This document shows positions 8,729 to 17,343 of a stretch of 64,000 nucleotides of DNA, in pieces. The notes under the pieces are model-generated. The model had not been told where the DNA came from and searched no databases. It was given only the letters and a program-made list of their open reading frames with translations. How positions within the stretch are numbered: position 1 is the stretch's first letter; every line of letters begins with the position of its first letter. The translations under genes were made by a program, and so were the position numbers. Source of the DNA: Armatimonadota bacterium (GTDB taxonomy: Bacteria > Armatimonadota > UBA5829 > DTJY01); contig JARYMF010000004.1 in assembly GCA_029907255.1 (NCBI GenBank), positions 234,205-298,204 on the forward strand, in the 5' to 3' direction.

Positions 8729-9439
8729 CTATTCCTTCCTCTGCAACTTATCGAAATGTGGATGTTGAAGCGCCTCAAATGCCGCCGCTTGCTCTGCCTG
8801 CTTCTTGCTTTTTCCAGTTCCAACACCCAGCGATATGCCATCTAGCTGGGCCTCGACCACAAAAGTCTTATCATGGTCAGCTCCAGACTCGCTAATGACG
8901 ACGTATCTTGGTGCTCGCTTGTAGAGGCTCTGGCTCAATTCCTGAAGAAGGGACTTGTAATTCCGATGGTGCTCCTCACGCTCAATGTCCTCCAAAGTCT
9001 GACGAAGAACGCTTAGCACCACTTGTCTTGCAACATCGAGTCCCTCGCTTAAATATACCGCCGCAATCACTGCTTCGAATGCATCGGCAAGGATTGACGG
9101 CCGGTTTCTGCCGCCTGAGGCTTCCTCGCCAGTGCTAAGAAGCAAAGCATCAGGTATTAGAAGCTTCTTTGCCGCCTCAGCTAGAACCGGCTCGCTCACT
9201 GCAACAGCTTTTGCTTTTGCTAGTTCGCCCTCCCGCTTCTCTGTAAACTTGGCGAATAGATGCTCCGAGACTATCATGCCGAGCACGGCATCACCAAGGA
9301 ACTCCAACCTTTCATTACTCTCTATCCCGGAGACTTCACCCAAGTATGATTTGTGCGTGAGGGCTTGCCACAAAATGCCCCAATTCTCCTTCTTTATTTT
9401 TACCTTTCGAGCTACTCTCGCCAGCGGTGAAAGCGGCAT
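8729..9439 (-). CDS. rnc: Ribonuclease III
   Basis: A 236-residue double-strand-specific endoribonuclease used in rRNA and mRNA processing. The catalytic signature NERLEFLGDAVLGMIVSE (near residue 40) and the second acidic pair in ILADAFEAVIAAVYLSEG are intact. A double-stranded RNA-binding domain follows, ending with GKSKKQAEQAAAFEALQ. In many genomes rnc follows fabF directly; here an aminotransferase and a zinc-ribbon protein are inserted between them. Confidence 0.95.
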   Translation of the reverse strand: MPLSPLARVARKVKIKKENWGILWQALTHKSYLGEVSGIESNERLEFLGDAVLGMIVSEHLFAKFTEKREGELAKAKAVAVSEPVLAEAAKKLLIPDALLLSTGEEASGGRNRPSILADAFEAVIAAVYLSEGLDVARQVVLSVLRQTLEDIEREEHHRNYKSLLQELSQSLYKRAPRYVVISESGADHDKTFVVEAQLDGISLGVGTGKSKKQAEQAAAFEALQHPHFDKLQRKE

Positions 9440-9449
9440 ACAGCCCCCA

Positions 9450-10643
9450 TTATTTAAGTTTCGCTACAGCCTCAGCGATTCGCTTGATTCCTTCCTTAAT
9501 GTTTTCCATTGAGGTTGCATACGATAACCGAATGTTTTGGTCGGCGCCAAATCCCGACCCCGGTATGACAGCAACCTTCGAGTCGCCGCTGAGTAGATAT
9601 TCTGCAAATGAGTCTGACCCAGTTATCACCCCGCCATCGTACGTTTTGCCGATGATGCCTGATATGTTCGGGAAAACGTAAAATGCACCGCCGGGCTCTG
9701 GGCATACAATTCCAGGGATTGCGTTCAAGCCTGCCACCATGACCTTGCGCCGCTCATTGAATTCTCGAACCATCATTTCGGTGAAATCTTGAGGGCCATT
9801 TAGCGCCTCAATTGCACCATACTGAACAAAAGATACGGGATTCGATGTGGAGTTGTCCTGGATGCGTTCCATTGCATCAACAATTTCCTTTTCAGCGGCA
9901 GCAAAACCGACTCGCCAACCGGTCATTGAGTGGCTCTTTGAAAGGCCATTTATCGTAACTGTCAGCTTCTTTATGTCCTCGCCGAGGGAAGCTATGCTCA
10001 AATGTTTATTGCCATCATAAATGATTTTTTCATATATTTCATCTGAAATAACATATATGCCCTTCGCAACGGCAATTTCGGCAAATGCTTCAATAGCTTC
10101 GGGAGTATAGACCGCACCAGTAGGATTACTCGGGCTGTTTAAAATTAAAATCTTTGTCCTTGGCGTGATGGCATCCAAAAGCATATCGGGTGTCATTCTG
10201 AAACCGGTACTTTCGTCTGTCTGTACGAAGACAGGCACCCCATCCGCCAACTTTACAAACTCAGGATATGACACCCAATACGGTGCAGGAATTATGACTT
10301 CGTCGCCAGGGTCGCACAGGGCTAGGATGGCATTATAGATAGAATGCTTCGCGCCATTTGATACGATAATCTGCGTTGGCGGATAATCTAAACCGTTGTC
10401 CCGCTTAAGTTTCGCGGCAACCGCCTGCTTAAGCTCGATAAGGCCCGACGAAGCAGTATATTTAGTCGCGCCTTGTTGGAGTGCTTTTATTGCGGCGTCC
10501 TTGACATTCTGTGGAGTGTCGAAATCGGGCTCGCCAGCGCCGAAGCTGATAACGTCTATCCCATCAGCTTTCATCTTTTTTGCCTTGGCGGTGATAGCCA
10601 GCGTTGGCGAAGGGTTGACCCTCGCCGCCCTCTGTGAGATCAT
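9450..10643 (-). CDS. Pyridoxal-phosphate aspartate aminotransferase (class I)
   Basis: A 397-residue fold-type I aminotransferase that would interconvert aspartate and oxaloacetate with 2-oxoglutarate. SFGAGEPDFDTP, the NSPSNPTGAVY pocket motif and the PLP lysine in NGLSKSHSMTGWRVGFA are visible. Length and motifs fit the AspAT Ib group, which can also use prephenate or aromatic substrates. It lies between rnc and the acidic zinc-ribbon gene, with an AGGAGG-like Shine-Dalgarno in the gap. Substrate range is not readable from sequence. Confidence 0.9.
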   Translation of the reverse strand: MISQRAARVNPSPTLAITAKAKKMKADGIDVISFGAGEPDFDTPQNVKDAAIKALQQGATKYTASSGLIELKQAVAAKLKRDNGLDYPPTQIIVSNGAKHSIYNAILALCDPGDEVIIPAPYWVSYPEFVKLADGVPVFVQTDESTGFRMTPDMLLDAITPRTKILILNSPSNPTGAVYTPEAIEAFAEIAVAKGIYVISDEIYEKIIYDGNKHLSIASLGEDIKKLTVTINGLSKSHSMTGWRVGFAAAEKEIVDAMERIQDNSTSNPVSFVQYGAIEALNGPQDFTEMMVREFNERRKVMVAGLNAIPGIVCPEPGGAFYVFPNISGIIGKTYDGGVITGSDSFAEYLLSGDSKVAVIPGSGFGADQNIRLSYATSMENIKEGIKRIAEAVAKLK

Positions 10644-10659
10644 TATAAACAGCCTCCTT

Positions 10660-11079
10660 TTATTCTTGCTCTTCTTCTTTATTCGGCAGTATGTCGTCCG
10701 ATGGACTCAACTCTAGCTCCCTGACAGAAGTACCACTTTCAGGTTCAGTTTCCTTATCAAGGTCAAAAACAAATGGGGCAAACGGCTCGGAATCCTCTTC
10801 TTCTTTACTTGGAACTGCTTCTTCTGCTTCCGCAGTAGCAAGTTCAAAAGTAGAAGTCTCTTCTTCCGGCGAAACCTCTGAAGCCTGAGCAGTTTCCTCG
10901 GGCGAAGGTGGTGCTTCCGTCGGAGGTGGCGCCAGAATCTCTTCCCTTTGGGTCTCAGGAGCCTTAGCGGGTTGCTTAAACTGCTTGCCTGCCGCAGGCT
11001 GGCTCAGCTGGGCAAAGCAGTTCCAGCAAGCTGCACGGTTGTCTGTATTTTCAGAACCGCATCTAGGGCATATCTGCAT
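10660..11079 (-). CDS. Zinc-ribbon protein with long acidic low-complexity tail
   Basis: A 139-residue protein of unknown function. Residues 1-25 form a zinc ribbon, CPRCGSENTDNRAACWNC, with two CxxC pairs. The rest is Glu-, Pro- and Ser-rich, strongly acidic and probably disordered, with a short repeated ELATAEAE/EEAVPSKEEE style. Start ATG sits behind AGGAGG. It is nine bases from fabF, so it belongs to the fatty-acid operon transcript. No catalytic residues are visible. It could be an RNA- or protein-binding adaptor; this is a guess. Confidence 0.75.
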   Translation of the reverse strand: MQICPRCGSENTDNRAACWNCFAQLSQPAAGKQFKQPAKAPETQREEILAPPPTEAPPSPEETAQASEVSPEEETSTFELATAEAEEAVPSKEEEDSEPFAPFVFDLDKETEPESGTSVRELELSPSDDILPNKEEEQE

Positions 11080-11088
11080 GGCATCCTC

Positions 11089-12333
11089 CTACTCATATTT
11101 AGCCAATATGAGGGTTGCGTTGTGGCCTCCAAAACCAAATGAATTTGACATTGCTATTTTTACAGGCATTTTCCTTGGCTCATTCGGTACGTAGTCCAAA
11201 TCACATTCAGGATCGGGCGTCTCATAGTTTATTGTTGGCGGAACAATGCCATCTCTAATCGCACAAATGCATGCGATTGCTTCAACTGCTCCCGCGGCGC
11301 CAAGCAGATGGCCAATCATGGACTTTGTGGAACTGATTGCAACTTTGTATGCATAATCGCCGAAGACTCGCTTGATAGCCATCGTCTCGGTCTTATCATT
11401 ATCCGGCGTGGACGTTCCATGTGCGTTGATATAATCAACATCCTCAGGCTTTATGCCAGCATCCTTAAGAGCAGCAGCCATTGATCTCGCTGCTCCCTCA
11501 CCTTCTGGCGCTGGTGCCGTTATATGGAAGGCATCGCCGCTCATACCAAAGCCTGTAATTTCGCAGTAGATTTTTGCGCCACGTGCTAGCGCATGCTCTA
11601 ATGACTCGAGTATCAATACACCAGCGCCCTCACCTATAACAAAGCCATCGCGGTTCAAGTCAAAAGGCCGGCTTGCCCGCTCTGGTTCGTCGTTTCTTGT
11701 CGAAAATGCCCTAGCCGCGCAGAATCCAGCGACCGCGAGTGGCGTGATGGCTGCTTCCGAACCACCCGCAATCATTACATCTGCATCACCACGCTGAATA
11801 ATCTTTGCTGCCTCGCCAATAGCATGGGTGGCTGTTGCGCAAGCAGTAACAATCGCTAGATTAGGCCCCTTTGCTCCGAGAATTATTGATGCCATGCCTG
11901 ATGCCATATCGGAAATTAGCATAGGGACAAAGAAAGGACTTACACGCCTGGGGCCTTTCTCAATTAGCGTTCTATGCTGTTCCTCCCAGGTGCTAGTCCC
12001 ACCGATGCCAGACCCAATCAAGACTCCCACTCGTCCAGCGTTTTCGTCGGTTATTTGAAACCCGGAGTCCTGGATTGCAAGAATGCTTGCGGCAACTGCG
12101 AACTGGGCAAAGCGGTCCATTCGCTTTGCTTCTTTGCGGTCCATATACTCCTCAGGGTCGAAATCTTTTATCTCTGCCGCTATCTGGGTGGAATAATCGG
12201 ATGCGTCAAAATGGGTTATCAACCCAACTCCTGAGACACCATTCAACAGCGCTTGCCAATATTTCTCAGTGCCTGTGCCAACTGGCGTAATCGGCGCCAT
12301 CCCGGTTACTACTACCCTTTTTCGTTCCATCAA
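11089..12333 (-). CDS. fabF: 3-oxoacyl-ACP synthase II
   Basis: This 414-residue condensing enzyme extends acyl-ACP with malonyl-ACP in type II fatty-acid synthesis. The nucleophile is Cys165 in [14 protein letters not shown]; the two catalytic histidines are in [12 protein letters not shown] and [16 protein letters not shown]. Length is standard. It follows acpP across an 83-base gap that carries a large stem-loop, unlike the tight spacing elsewhere in the operon. Confidence 0.96.
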   Translation of the reverse strand: MMERKRVVVTGMAPITPVGTGTEKYWQALLNGVSGVGLITHFDASDYSTQIAAEIKDFDPEEYMDRKEAKRMDRFAQFAVAASILAIQDSGFQITDENAGRVGVLIGSGIGGTSTWEEQHRTLIEKGPRRVSPFFVPMLISDMASGMASIILGAKGPNLAIVTACATATHAIGEAAKIIQRGDADVMIAGGSEAAITPLAVAGFCAARAFSTRNDEPERASRPFDLNRDGFVIGEGAGVLILESLEHALARGAKIYCEITGFGMSGDAFHITAPAPEGEGAARSMAAALKDAGIKPEDVDYINAHGTSTPDNDKTETMAIKRVFGDYAYKVAISSTKSMIGHLLGAAGAVEAIACICAIRDGIVPPTINYETPDPECDLDYVPNEPRKMPVKIAMSNSFGFGGHNATLILAKYE

Positions 12334-12353
12334 ACTCTCCTGCCATTTTACAA

Positions 12354-12404
12354 CACGGACACGGTTAAATGCGTCCTTACCAAGCGCTACTAACCGTGCC
12401 CGTG
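12354..12404 (-). promoter_or_regulatory. Intercistronic stem-loop between acpP and fabF
   Basis: Two 14-base arms (12354-12367 and 12391-12404) pair at 13 of 14 positions around a 23-base loop. On the minus transcript the stem is followed by TTGTAAAATGG, with no real U-tract, so it is not a classic terminator. It is the only long gap in the fab cluster and could protect the acpP mRNA end or reduce read-through into fabF. Confidence 0.6.
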
Positions 12405-12416
12405 CACATGCTTATC

Positions 12417-12653
12417 TTATGCTTTAGTTTTTTCTTCGATGTACTTAACTGCGTCGGCTACTGTGACGATTTTCTCCGCGTCTTCGTCTGGAATTTCCAG
12501 ATCAAACTCCTCCTCAAGTCCCATTACTAGCTCCACAACGTCAAGCGAATCCGCACCAAGATCATCTACAAACGAAGCATCTTCGGTTACCTCTTCTTCA
12601 TTGACGTCCAGTTGCTCGACGACAACTTTCTTTACTCTATCAAAAGTTGACAC
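12417..12653 (-). CDS. acpP: Acyl carrier protein
   Basis: A 78-residue carrier of growing fatty-acyl chains. The phosphopantetheine attachment serine is in the [15 protein letters not shown] motif. It is highly acidic, as expected. It sits between fabG (12 bases upstream, with a GGAGG site) and fabF. Size and motif leave no alternative. Confidence 0.97.
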   Translation of the reverse strand: MSTFDRVKKVVVEQLDVNEEEVTEDASFVDDLGADSLDVVELVMGLEEEFDLEIPDEDAEKIVTVADAVKYIEEKTKA

Positions 12654-12665
12654 CTTTTCACCTCC

Positions 12666-13415
12666 TTACATTACCATGCCGCCGTCAACGTTTATCACCT
12701 GTCCGGTGATATAAGATGAGTCCTCGCTACACAAAAAAACTATAAGCCCGGCAACGTCGTCCGGTGTCCCGAGCCTTTGCAGCGGAATTTGTTTGCTTAT
12801 ATTCTCTCTTATATCTTCAGGCAGCTCATCGGTCATCGCAGTTTGGATAAACCCAGGTGCTACCGCATTTACGTTTATGCCTCGTGAGCCAAGCTCGCGG
12901 GCAGTTGTTTTTGTGAGTCCTATTATCCCCGCCTTAGACGCCGAGTAATTTGCCTGACCAATATTTCCTATGATTCCCATAACAGAAGCCACGTTCACAA
13001 TCTTGCCACTACGCTGCTTTAGCATCGGACGAATGACTGCTTTGGTACAGTTGAAAGTACCTTTCAAGTTCGTATTAATCACCAGATCCCAGTCTTCCTC
13101 AGACATTTTTATCATAAGTGCATCTCTGGTGATTCCAGCGTTGTTTACAAGTATATCAATTTTGCCAAACTCATCCAACGCCTTTTGAACAATAGCTTCG
13201 GCATCAGCTGGATTAGCAACGTTTGCACGTACGGCAACTGCACGCCTCCCAAGTAACCTGACCTCCTCGGCAACGGCCTCGGCGGCTTCGGCAACATAGT
13301 CGGCGATAACGATATCAGCACCTTCGCGGGCGAGGGCAAGAGCTATGGACCGCCCGATTCCTTTGCCTTCCCTTCCAGCTCCCGTTACTATAGCAACTTT
13401 TCCTTCAAGTTTCAA
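12666..13415 (-). CDS. fabG: 3-oxoacyl-ACP reductase
   Basis: A 249-residue short-chain dehydrogenase that reduces 3-oxoacyl-ACP with NADPH. TGAGREGKGIGRSIALALA (nucleotide-binding), NNAG, the catalytic YSASKAGIIGLTK and the closing YITGQVINVDGGMVM are typical of FabG. It is embedded between fabD and acpP, which secures the assignment over other short-chain dehydrogenases. The insert RE in the first glycine loop is slightly longer than usual. Confidence 0.95.
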   Translation of the reverse strand: MKLEGKVAIVTGAGREGKGIGRSIALALAREGADIVIADYVAEAAEAVAEEVRLLGRRAVAVRANVANPADAEAIVQKALDEFGKIDILVNNAGITRDALMIKMSEEDWDLVINTNLKGTFNCTKAVIRPMLKQRSGKIVNVASVMGIIGNIGQANYSASKAGIIGLTKTTARELGSRGINVNAVAPGFIQTAMTDELPEDIRENISKQIPLQRLGTPDDVAGLIVFLCSEDSSYITGQVINVDGGMVM

Positions 13416-13445
13416 GATGATTTATCCCCCTCTATGGTTTTTCTT

Positions 13446-14411
13446 TTAATTTTGCTCAACCTTATTTCCCAATTTACTCATAAATTCATTAAGAGATAAC
13501 ATATCGCCAACACTGTGCACCTCAGCCGAGCTAACAGTTCGCTTGATAAGACCAGCAAGCACCTTACCTGGTCCTATCTCTACATATATTTCAACGCCGT
13601 CAGCCTCCATGCGTCGAATAGTTTCTTCCCAACGAACGCTTCCAATAATTTGCTGCGCTAGGGTATCTCTAATTTCATCGCTCTTTTGAACATAATCCGC
13701 TGTAAAATTTGCAATTATGGGAACCCTAGCATCTTTTAGAGCAGTTTTCTTCAACTCTTCAGCCAATGCCTTCGCAGCAGGACTCATAAGCCGCGAGTGG
13801 AACGCTCCGCTAACATTCAGTGGAACGACCTTCCGTGCGCCAGCCACTTGGGCGTATTCTAGGGCTAGCTCAACCGCCTTGGTTTCGCCTGAAATAACAA
13901 TTTGGCCTGGCGAGTTGTAGTTGGCAACATCAATAATGCCTGCACTGCTTGCACGACTGCAGACCCCAACCACCTCATCTGCATCAAGGCCAATAATCGC
14001 TGCCATAGTACCTGGCTGCTTCAAGCCAGCTTCTTGCATCAGCTCTCCCCTCTTGCGAACTAGGCGCAATGCATCTTCGAATGACAACGCCCCGGCCGCT
14101 ACTATGGCAGCATACTCGCCAATGCTGTGACCGGCAACTACATCAGGCCTAATGCCTTGCTTCTCTATAAGACGAAGAATGGCTATGCTGGTTGTGAAGA
14201 TGGCTGGCTGTGTGTTAGAGGTGAGACGAAGTTCGTCCTCCGGCCCCAAAAAGCAGAGCTGGCTAAGATTGAACCCTAAAATACGGTCGGCATTTTCATA
14301 AATCTCCCGAACCTCCGGAAATCCTTCATAAAGGTCTTTCCCCATGCCAACATACTGCGAACCCTGGCCTGGGAATACGAAAGCAATTTTTCTCATGTTT
14401 TGGGTTAGCAT
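13446..14411 (-). CDS. fabD: Malonyl-CoA:ACP transacylase
   Basis: A 321-residue enzyme that loads malonyl groups onto ACP. FVFPGQGSQYVGMG near the start and the catalytic serine in VVAGHSIGEYAA (Ser96) are clear, with the second-half motif NVSGAFHSRLM holding the catalytic His. An internal ATG five codons in (MRKIAF) is another possible start; the upstream ATG has AGGAAG about ten bases before it. It lies 13 bases after fabH. Confidence 0.95.
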   Translation of the reverse strand: MLTQNMRKIAFVFPGQGSQYVGMGKDLYEGFPEVREIYENADRILGFNLSQLCFLGPEDELRLTSNTQPAIFTTSIAILRLIEKQGIRPDVVAGHSIGEYAAIVAAGALSFEDALRLVRKRGELMQEAGLKQPGTMAAIIGLDADEVVGVCSRASSAGIIDVANYNSPGQIVISGETKAVELALEYAQVAGARKVVPLNVSGAFHSRLMSPAAKALAEELKKTALKDARVPIIANFTADYVQKSDEIRDTLAQQIIGSVRWEETIRRMEADGVEIYVEIGPGKVLAGLIKRTVSSAEVHSVGDMLSLNEFMSKLGNKVEQN

Positions 14412-14424
14412 AGAAGCTCGCTTC

Positions 14425-15438
14425 CTATTCTTTCAAATATGGCATTGTCCACTTTATTACACCGGCCGCCCATGTTAGCCCTGCGCCGAATCCTACTACC
14501 ACGACTACATCGCCATACTTAAGGCGCCCCTGCTGATATGCTTCGTCCAAAGCCAGCGGTATCGACGCCGCCGATGTGTTCCCATAGCTCTGAACATTAA
14601 CAAAAACCTTCTCAGGTGGAAGGTTCAATCGCTCTGCCGCCGCCTCAATTATACGAATATTTGCTTGGTGAGGGACGAAGAGGCTAACATCTTCCGGCGT
14701 CAAGCCTGAAGATGCCAATGCTGCTAGCGAGGCTTCACCCATTATTCTGACGGCGAACTTGAAAACTTCTCTGCCTTCCATCTTAATGTAATGTTGGCGG
14801 TTGAGCACTGTTTCTTCGCTTGGAGGATTCTTTGACCCTCCTGCGGGAATTTTCAGCAGGTCGCCGCCAGATCCATCGGCACCGAGACAAAAAGACAGCA
14901 AACCCATATCAGGTTCCACAGGTGCAACCACAGCCGCACCAGCAGCATCACCAAAGAGGACACAGGTAGAACGATCGGTCCAATCTGTAAAGCTGGAAAG
15001 AACATCTACACCAACAACCAGGATTTTTTCATATGCGCCTGTCTCGATGAATTGGGCTGCGGTTGAAAGAGAATAAACCCATCCAGAACAGCCAGCCTGA
15101 AGGTCAAAAGCGGCGGCATTCTTGGCTCCTATTCGGTCCTGAATTAGACAAGAAGTTGCTGGGAAGGGATAATCACCGGTTATTGTGGCGCAGATTATTA
15201 AATCAAGCTTTTCTGCAGGCAGTGATGCAGTCGATAACGCTTTCTTCGCGGCTTCAACTGCAAGGTCGGAGGCCGCCATTCCATTTTCAACTATGCGCCT
15301 TTCACGAATTCCCGACCTTGTGACAATCCATTCGTTCGTCGTATCTACAATCTTCTCCAAATCGGCATTGGTGAGAACTTTCTGCGGAGCAAATGACCCT
15401 ATTCCTACTATCCCCGCGCGTCGTGATTTATGCGCCAT
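14425..15438 (-). CDS. fabH: 3-oxoacyl-ACP synthase III
   Basis: This 337-residue enzyme starts fatty-acid synthesis by condensing acyl-CoA with malonyl-ACP. Catalytic Cys117 lies in FDLQAGCSGWVYSL; His and Asn are in VPHQANIRIIEAA and VQSYGNTSAASIPLAL. It follows plsX and precedes fabD in the classic order. Whether it primes with acetyl-CoA or branched acyl-CoA cannot be told from the sequence. Confidence 0.96.
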   Translation of the reverse strand: MAHKSRRAGIVGIGSFAPQKVLTNADLEKIVDTTNEWIVTRSGIRERRIVENGMAASDLAVEAAKKALSTASLPAEKLDLIICATITGDYPFPATSCLIQDRIGAKNAAAFDLQAGCSGWVYSLSTAAQFIETGAYEKILVVGVDVLSSFTDWTDRSTCVLFGDAAGAAVVAPVEPDMGLLSFCLGADGSGGDLLKIPAGGSKNPPSEETVLNRQHYIKMEGREVFKFAVRIMGEASLAALASSGLTPEDVSLFVPHQANIRIIEAAAERLNLPPEKVFVNVQSYGNTSAASIPLALDEAYQQGRLKYGDVVVVVGFGAGLTWAAGVIKWTMPYLKE

Positions 15439-15451
15439 GTGCTCTCCTATC

Positions 15452-16558
15452 CTAGTAATTATCTTTCACGTTGGGAGGTTGGTTCGGCAAGGCTTTCCCT
15501 TCAGCACTTAATTCTTGCTCGTAATGTTTTATTCTTGCGTCAGGCTGGTCATCTCCTCTGCACGCAAGACCCCTCTGCTGTAGTGCCGTACTAATGCACC
15601 CAACTACATTATTCTCAACGGCTTTTGCAGCTGCCCGTATTGCATTTCGGATAGCCCGGCCGTTCGACCTCCCATGACCGATAACGCACACGCCATTTAC
15701 GCCAAGTAGAGGCGCGCCGCCATACTCGGCATAGTCAAGCTTGGATTTGGCTCGCCTGAGGGCTGGCATTGCAAGCAGAGCTCCTATCTTGGAAACGATA
15801 CCACGTTCAATCTCCTGCTTAATGGAAGTAAGAACAAACTCTGCCATACCCTCGCTAACCTTCAGAACCATGTTGCCATCAAATCCATCACAAACGACTA
15901 CGTCGGCAACACCACGAAATATATCCTTCCCCTCGACATTGCCAATAAAGTTCAACCCAGCTGTCGCTCTAAGGCGTGCATTCGTGGCTTTAGTGACTTC
16001 ATTGCCTTTTGTGGGTTCCTCACCAATGCTCAACAAACCAATTCGTGGATTAGGAAGTTTCAAAACCTGCTCGGCGTACTCCTTGCCCATAATTGCAAAT
16101 TGAATCAAGTTTTCAACGGAGCAGTCAACATTGGCTCCAGCATCAATTAGTATAGCTTTGCCGTTTATTGTCGGCAAAAGGACACAAATAGCTGGACGGT
16201 CAATGCCTTGTATCCTCCCAAACTTAAGTAAAGCAACAGCCATAGCCGCACCAGTATTTCCGACGCTTACTATGGCTTGTGCTTCACCCGCAAGAACTAG
16301 GTTGGCAGCAACAACGATGGAAGAATCTACCTTCCGACGAATGGCAGTTGCTGGATGCTCATCCATCCCTACTACTTCAGAGGCGTGGCGTATCTCGACC
16401 CTCGAGTTGGCTGGATACTTTGCCAGCTCCTGCTTAATGGCTTTCTCATCACCCACCAGTATAACTGGAATGTGGTCGACGCTGGCTGCCTCAACCGCTC
16501 CCTCCACTACTTGGGCTGGTGCATAGTCGCCGCCCATAGCATCAACTGCTATCTTCAT
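15452..16558 (-). CDS. plsX: Phosphate acyltransferase
   Basis: A 368-residue enzyme that converts acyl-ACP to acyl-phosphate for phospholipid synthesis. MKIAVDAMGGDYAPAQVVEG at the start, SVGNTGAAMA and ALLPTINGK-type motifs are PlsX-specific. The C-terminus is about 30 residues longer than many PlsX proteins and hydrophilic. It sits between rpmF and fabH; the usual Firmicutes regulator fapR is absent from this position. Confidence 0.94.
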   Translation of the reverse strand: MKIAVDAMGGDYAPAQVVEGAVEAASVDHIPVILVGDEKAIKQELAKYPANSRVEIRHASEVVGMDEHPATAIRRKVDSSIVVAANLVLAGEAQAIVSVGNTGAAMAVALLKFGRIQGIDRPAICVLLPTINGKAILIDAGANVDCSVENLIQFAIMGKEYAEQVLKLPNPRIGLLSIGEEPTKGNEVTKATNARLRATAGLNFIGNVEGKDIFRGVADVVVCDGFDGNMVLKVSEGMAEFVLTSIKQEIERGIVSKIGALLAMPALRRAKSKLDYAEYGGAPLLGVNGVCVIGHGRSNGRAIRNAIRAAAKAVENNVVGCISTALQQRGLACRGDDQPDARIKHYEQELSAEGKALPNQPPNVKDNY

Positions 16559-16579
16559 AGAGGGCTTGTCCGCTCCTTG

Positions 16580-16774
16580 CTATTCCTTTTTCTCTTTTTC
16601 CTTTACTTCCAATACCAGTCTTCCATTGTAGAACCCACAGCTTGGGCATACGTGGTGTGGTAAACGCGGCGCATGGCACCGCGGACAATCCACCACAGTC
16701 GGAACGCTCAGCTTCCAGTGAGTCCTTCGCTTTGCTTGTCGGGTCTTAGAATGTCTCCTTTTAGGAAGTGCCAA
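16580..16774 (-). CDS. rpmF: 50S ribosomal protein L32 (zinc-ribbon form)
   Basis: A 64-residue large-subunit protein. The N-terminus MALPKRRHSKTRQAKRRTHW is canonical L32. Four cysteines, Cys30, Cys33, Cys43 and Cys46, form a zinc ribbon, so this is the zinc-dependent C+ form. The start codon is TTG: GAGGTG lies seven bases upstream, and a nearby ATG is out of frame. The rpmF-plsX-fab linkage is widely conserved. Confidence 0.95.
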   Translation of the reverse strand: MALPKRRHSKTRQAKRRTHWKLSVPTVVDCPRCHAPRLPHHVCPSCGFYNGRLVLEVKEKEKKE

Positions 16775-16809
16775 TCATTTTCACCTCTTTCAAATCACAC
16801 ACAAAGTGA

Positions 16810-17343
16810 TTAGTCTTCAGCTTCTTCGTCTTCTAGCAAAATTGCCAGCGCTTGGAAAGCCGAATTATACATCTCCTGATGACAAGAGCACTGGCCTTCG
16901 CTTAGGTTTTGGCCGCAAATCGGGCACAATCCTTTGCAGTCCGGTTTGCATAGCGGTTGGATAGGGACCTCAGTTAACAGGCTCTGCCTGATGAGTTCCT
17001 CCACATCTAATATATTGTTGCTAAGAAGCCCACCTACCACATCTTCCTCATCCAAAGGCATAGCCATGATTTGGTCGCCCATATGCACCAACCTAAATTG
17101 CTCCTCGATATTTGCAGTAAGCACGACAACAAAGTCTACCACACAACGGCTGCATTGCAACCTAACACTTGCGCCAACCTTACCTCTAGCAAGCAAAACA
17201 TCGCCAGTATTGGTAAACTCTATGCTCCCTGTAATAGGCGAGATGCAGTCGAAACCAAATTCAGCAGGATGAAAAGGCTCATCGATTTTCTGTCTCACCT
17301 GCATTCCAGGGGTTCGTACAATTTCTGAAAGGTCAAGTTTCAT
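16810..17343 (-). CDS. yceD: YceD/DUF177 family protein
   Basis: A 177-residue protein of the DUF177 family, conserved next to rpmF and thought to take part in ribosomal RNA metabolism. A central CSRC pair and the C-terminal CKPDCKGLCPICGQNLSEGQCSC cluster are the family hallmark and probably bind zinc. It begins directly after the ackA stop codon. Family is secure; molecular role is not established here. Confidence 0.9.
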   Translation of the reverse strand: MKLDLSEIVRTPGMQVRQKIDEPFHPAEFGFDCISPITGSIEFTNTGDVLLARGKVGASVRLQCSRCVVDFVVVLTANIEEQFRLVHMGDQIMAMPLDEEDVVGGLLSNNILDVEELIRQSLLTEVPIQPLCKPDCKGLCPICGQNLSEGQCSCHQEMYNSAFQALAILLEDEEAED

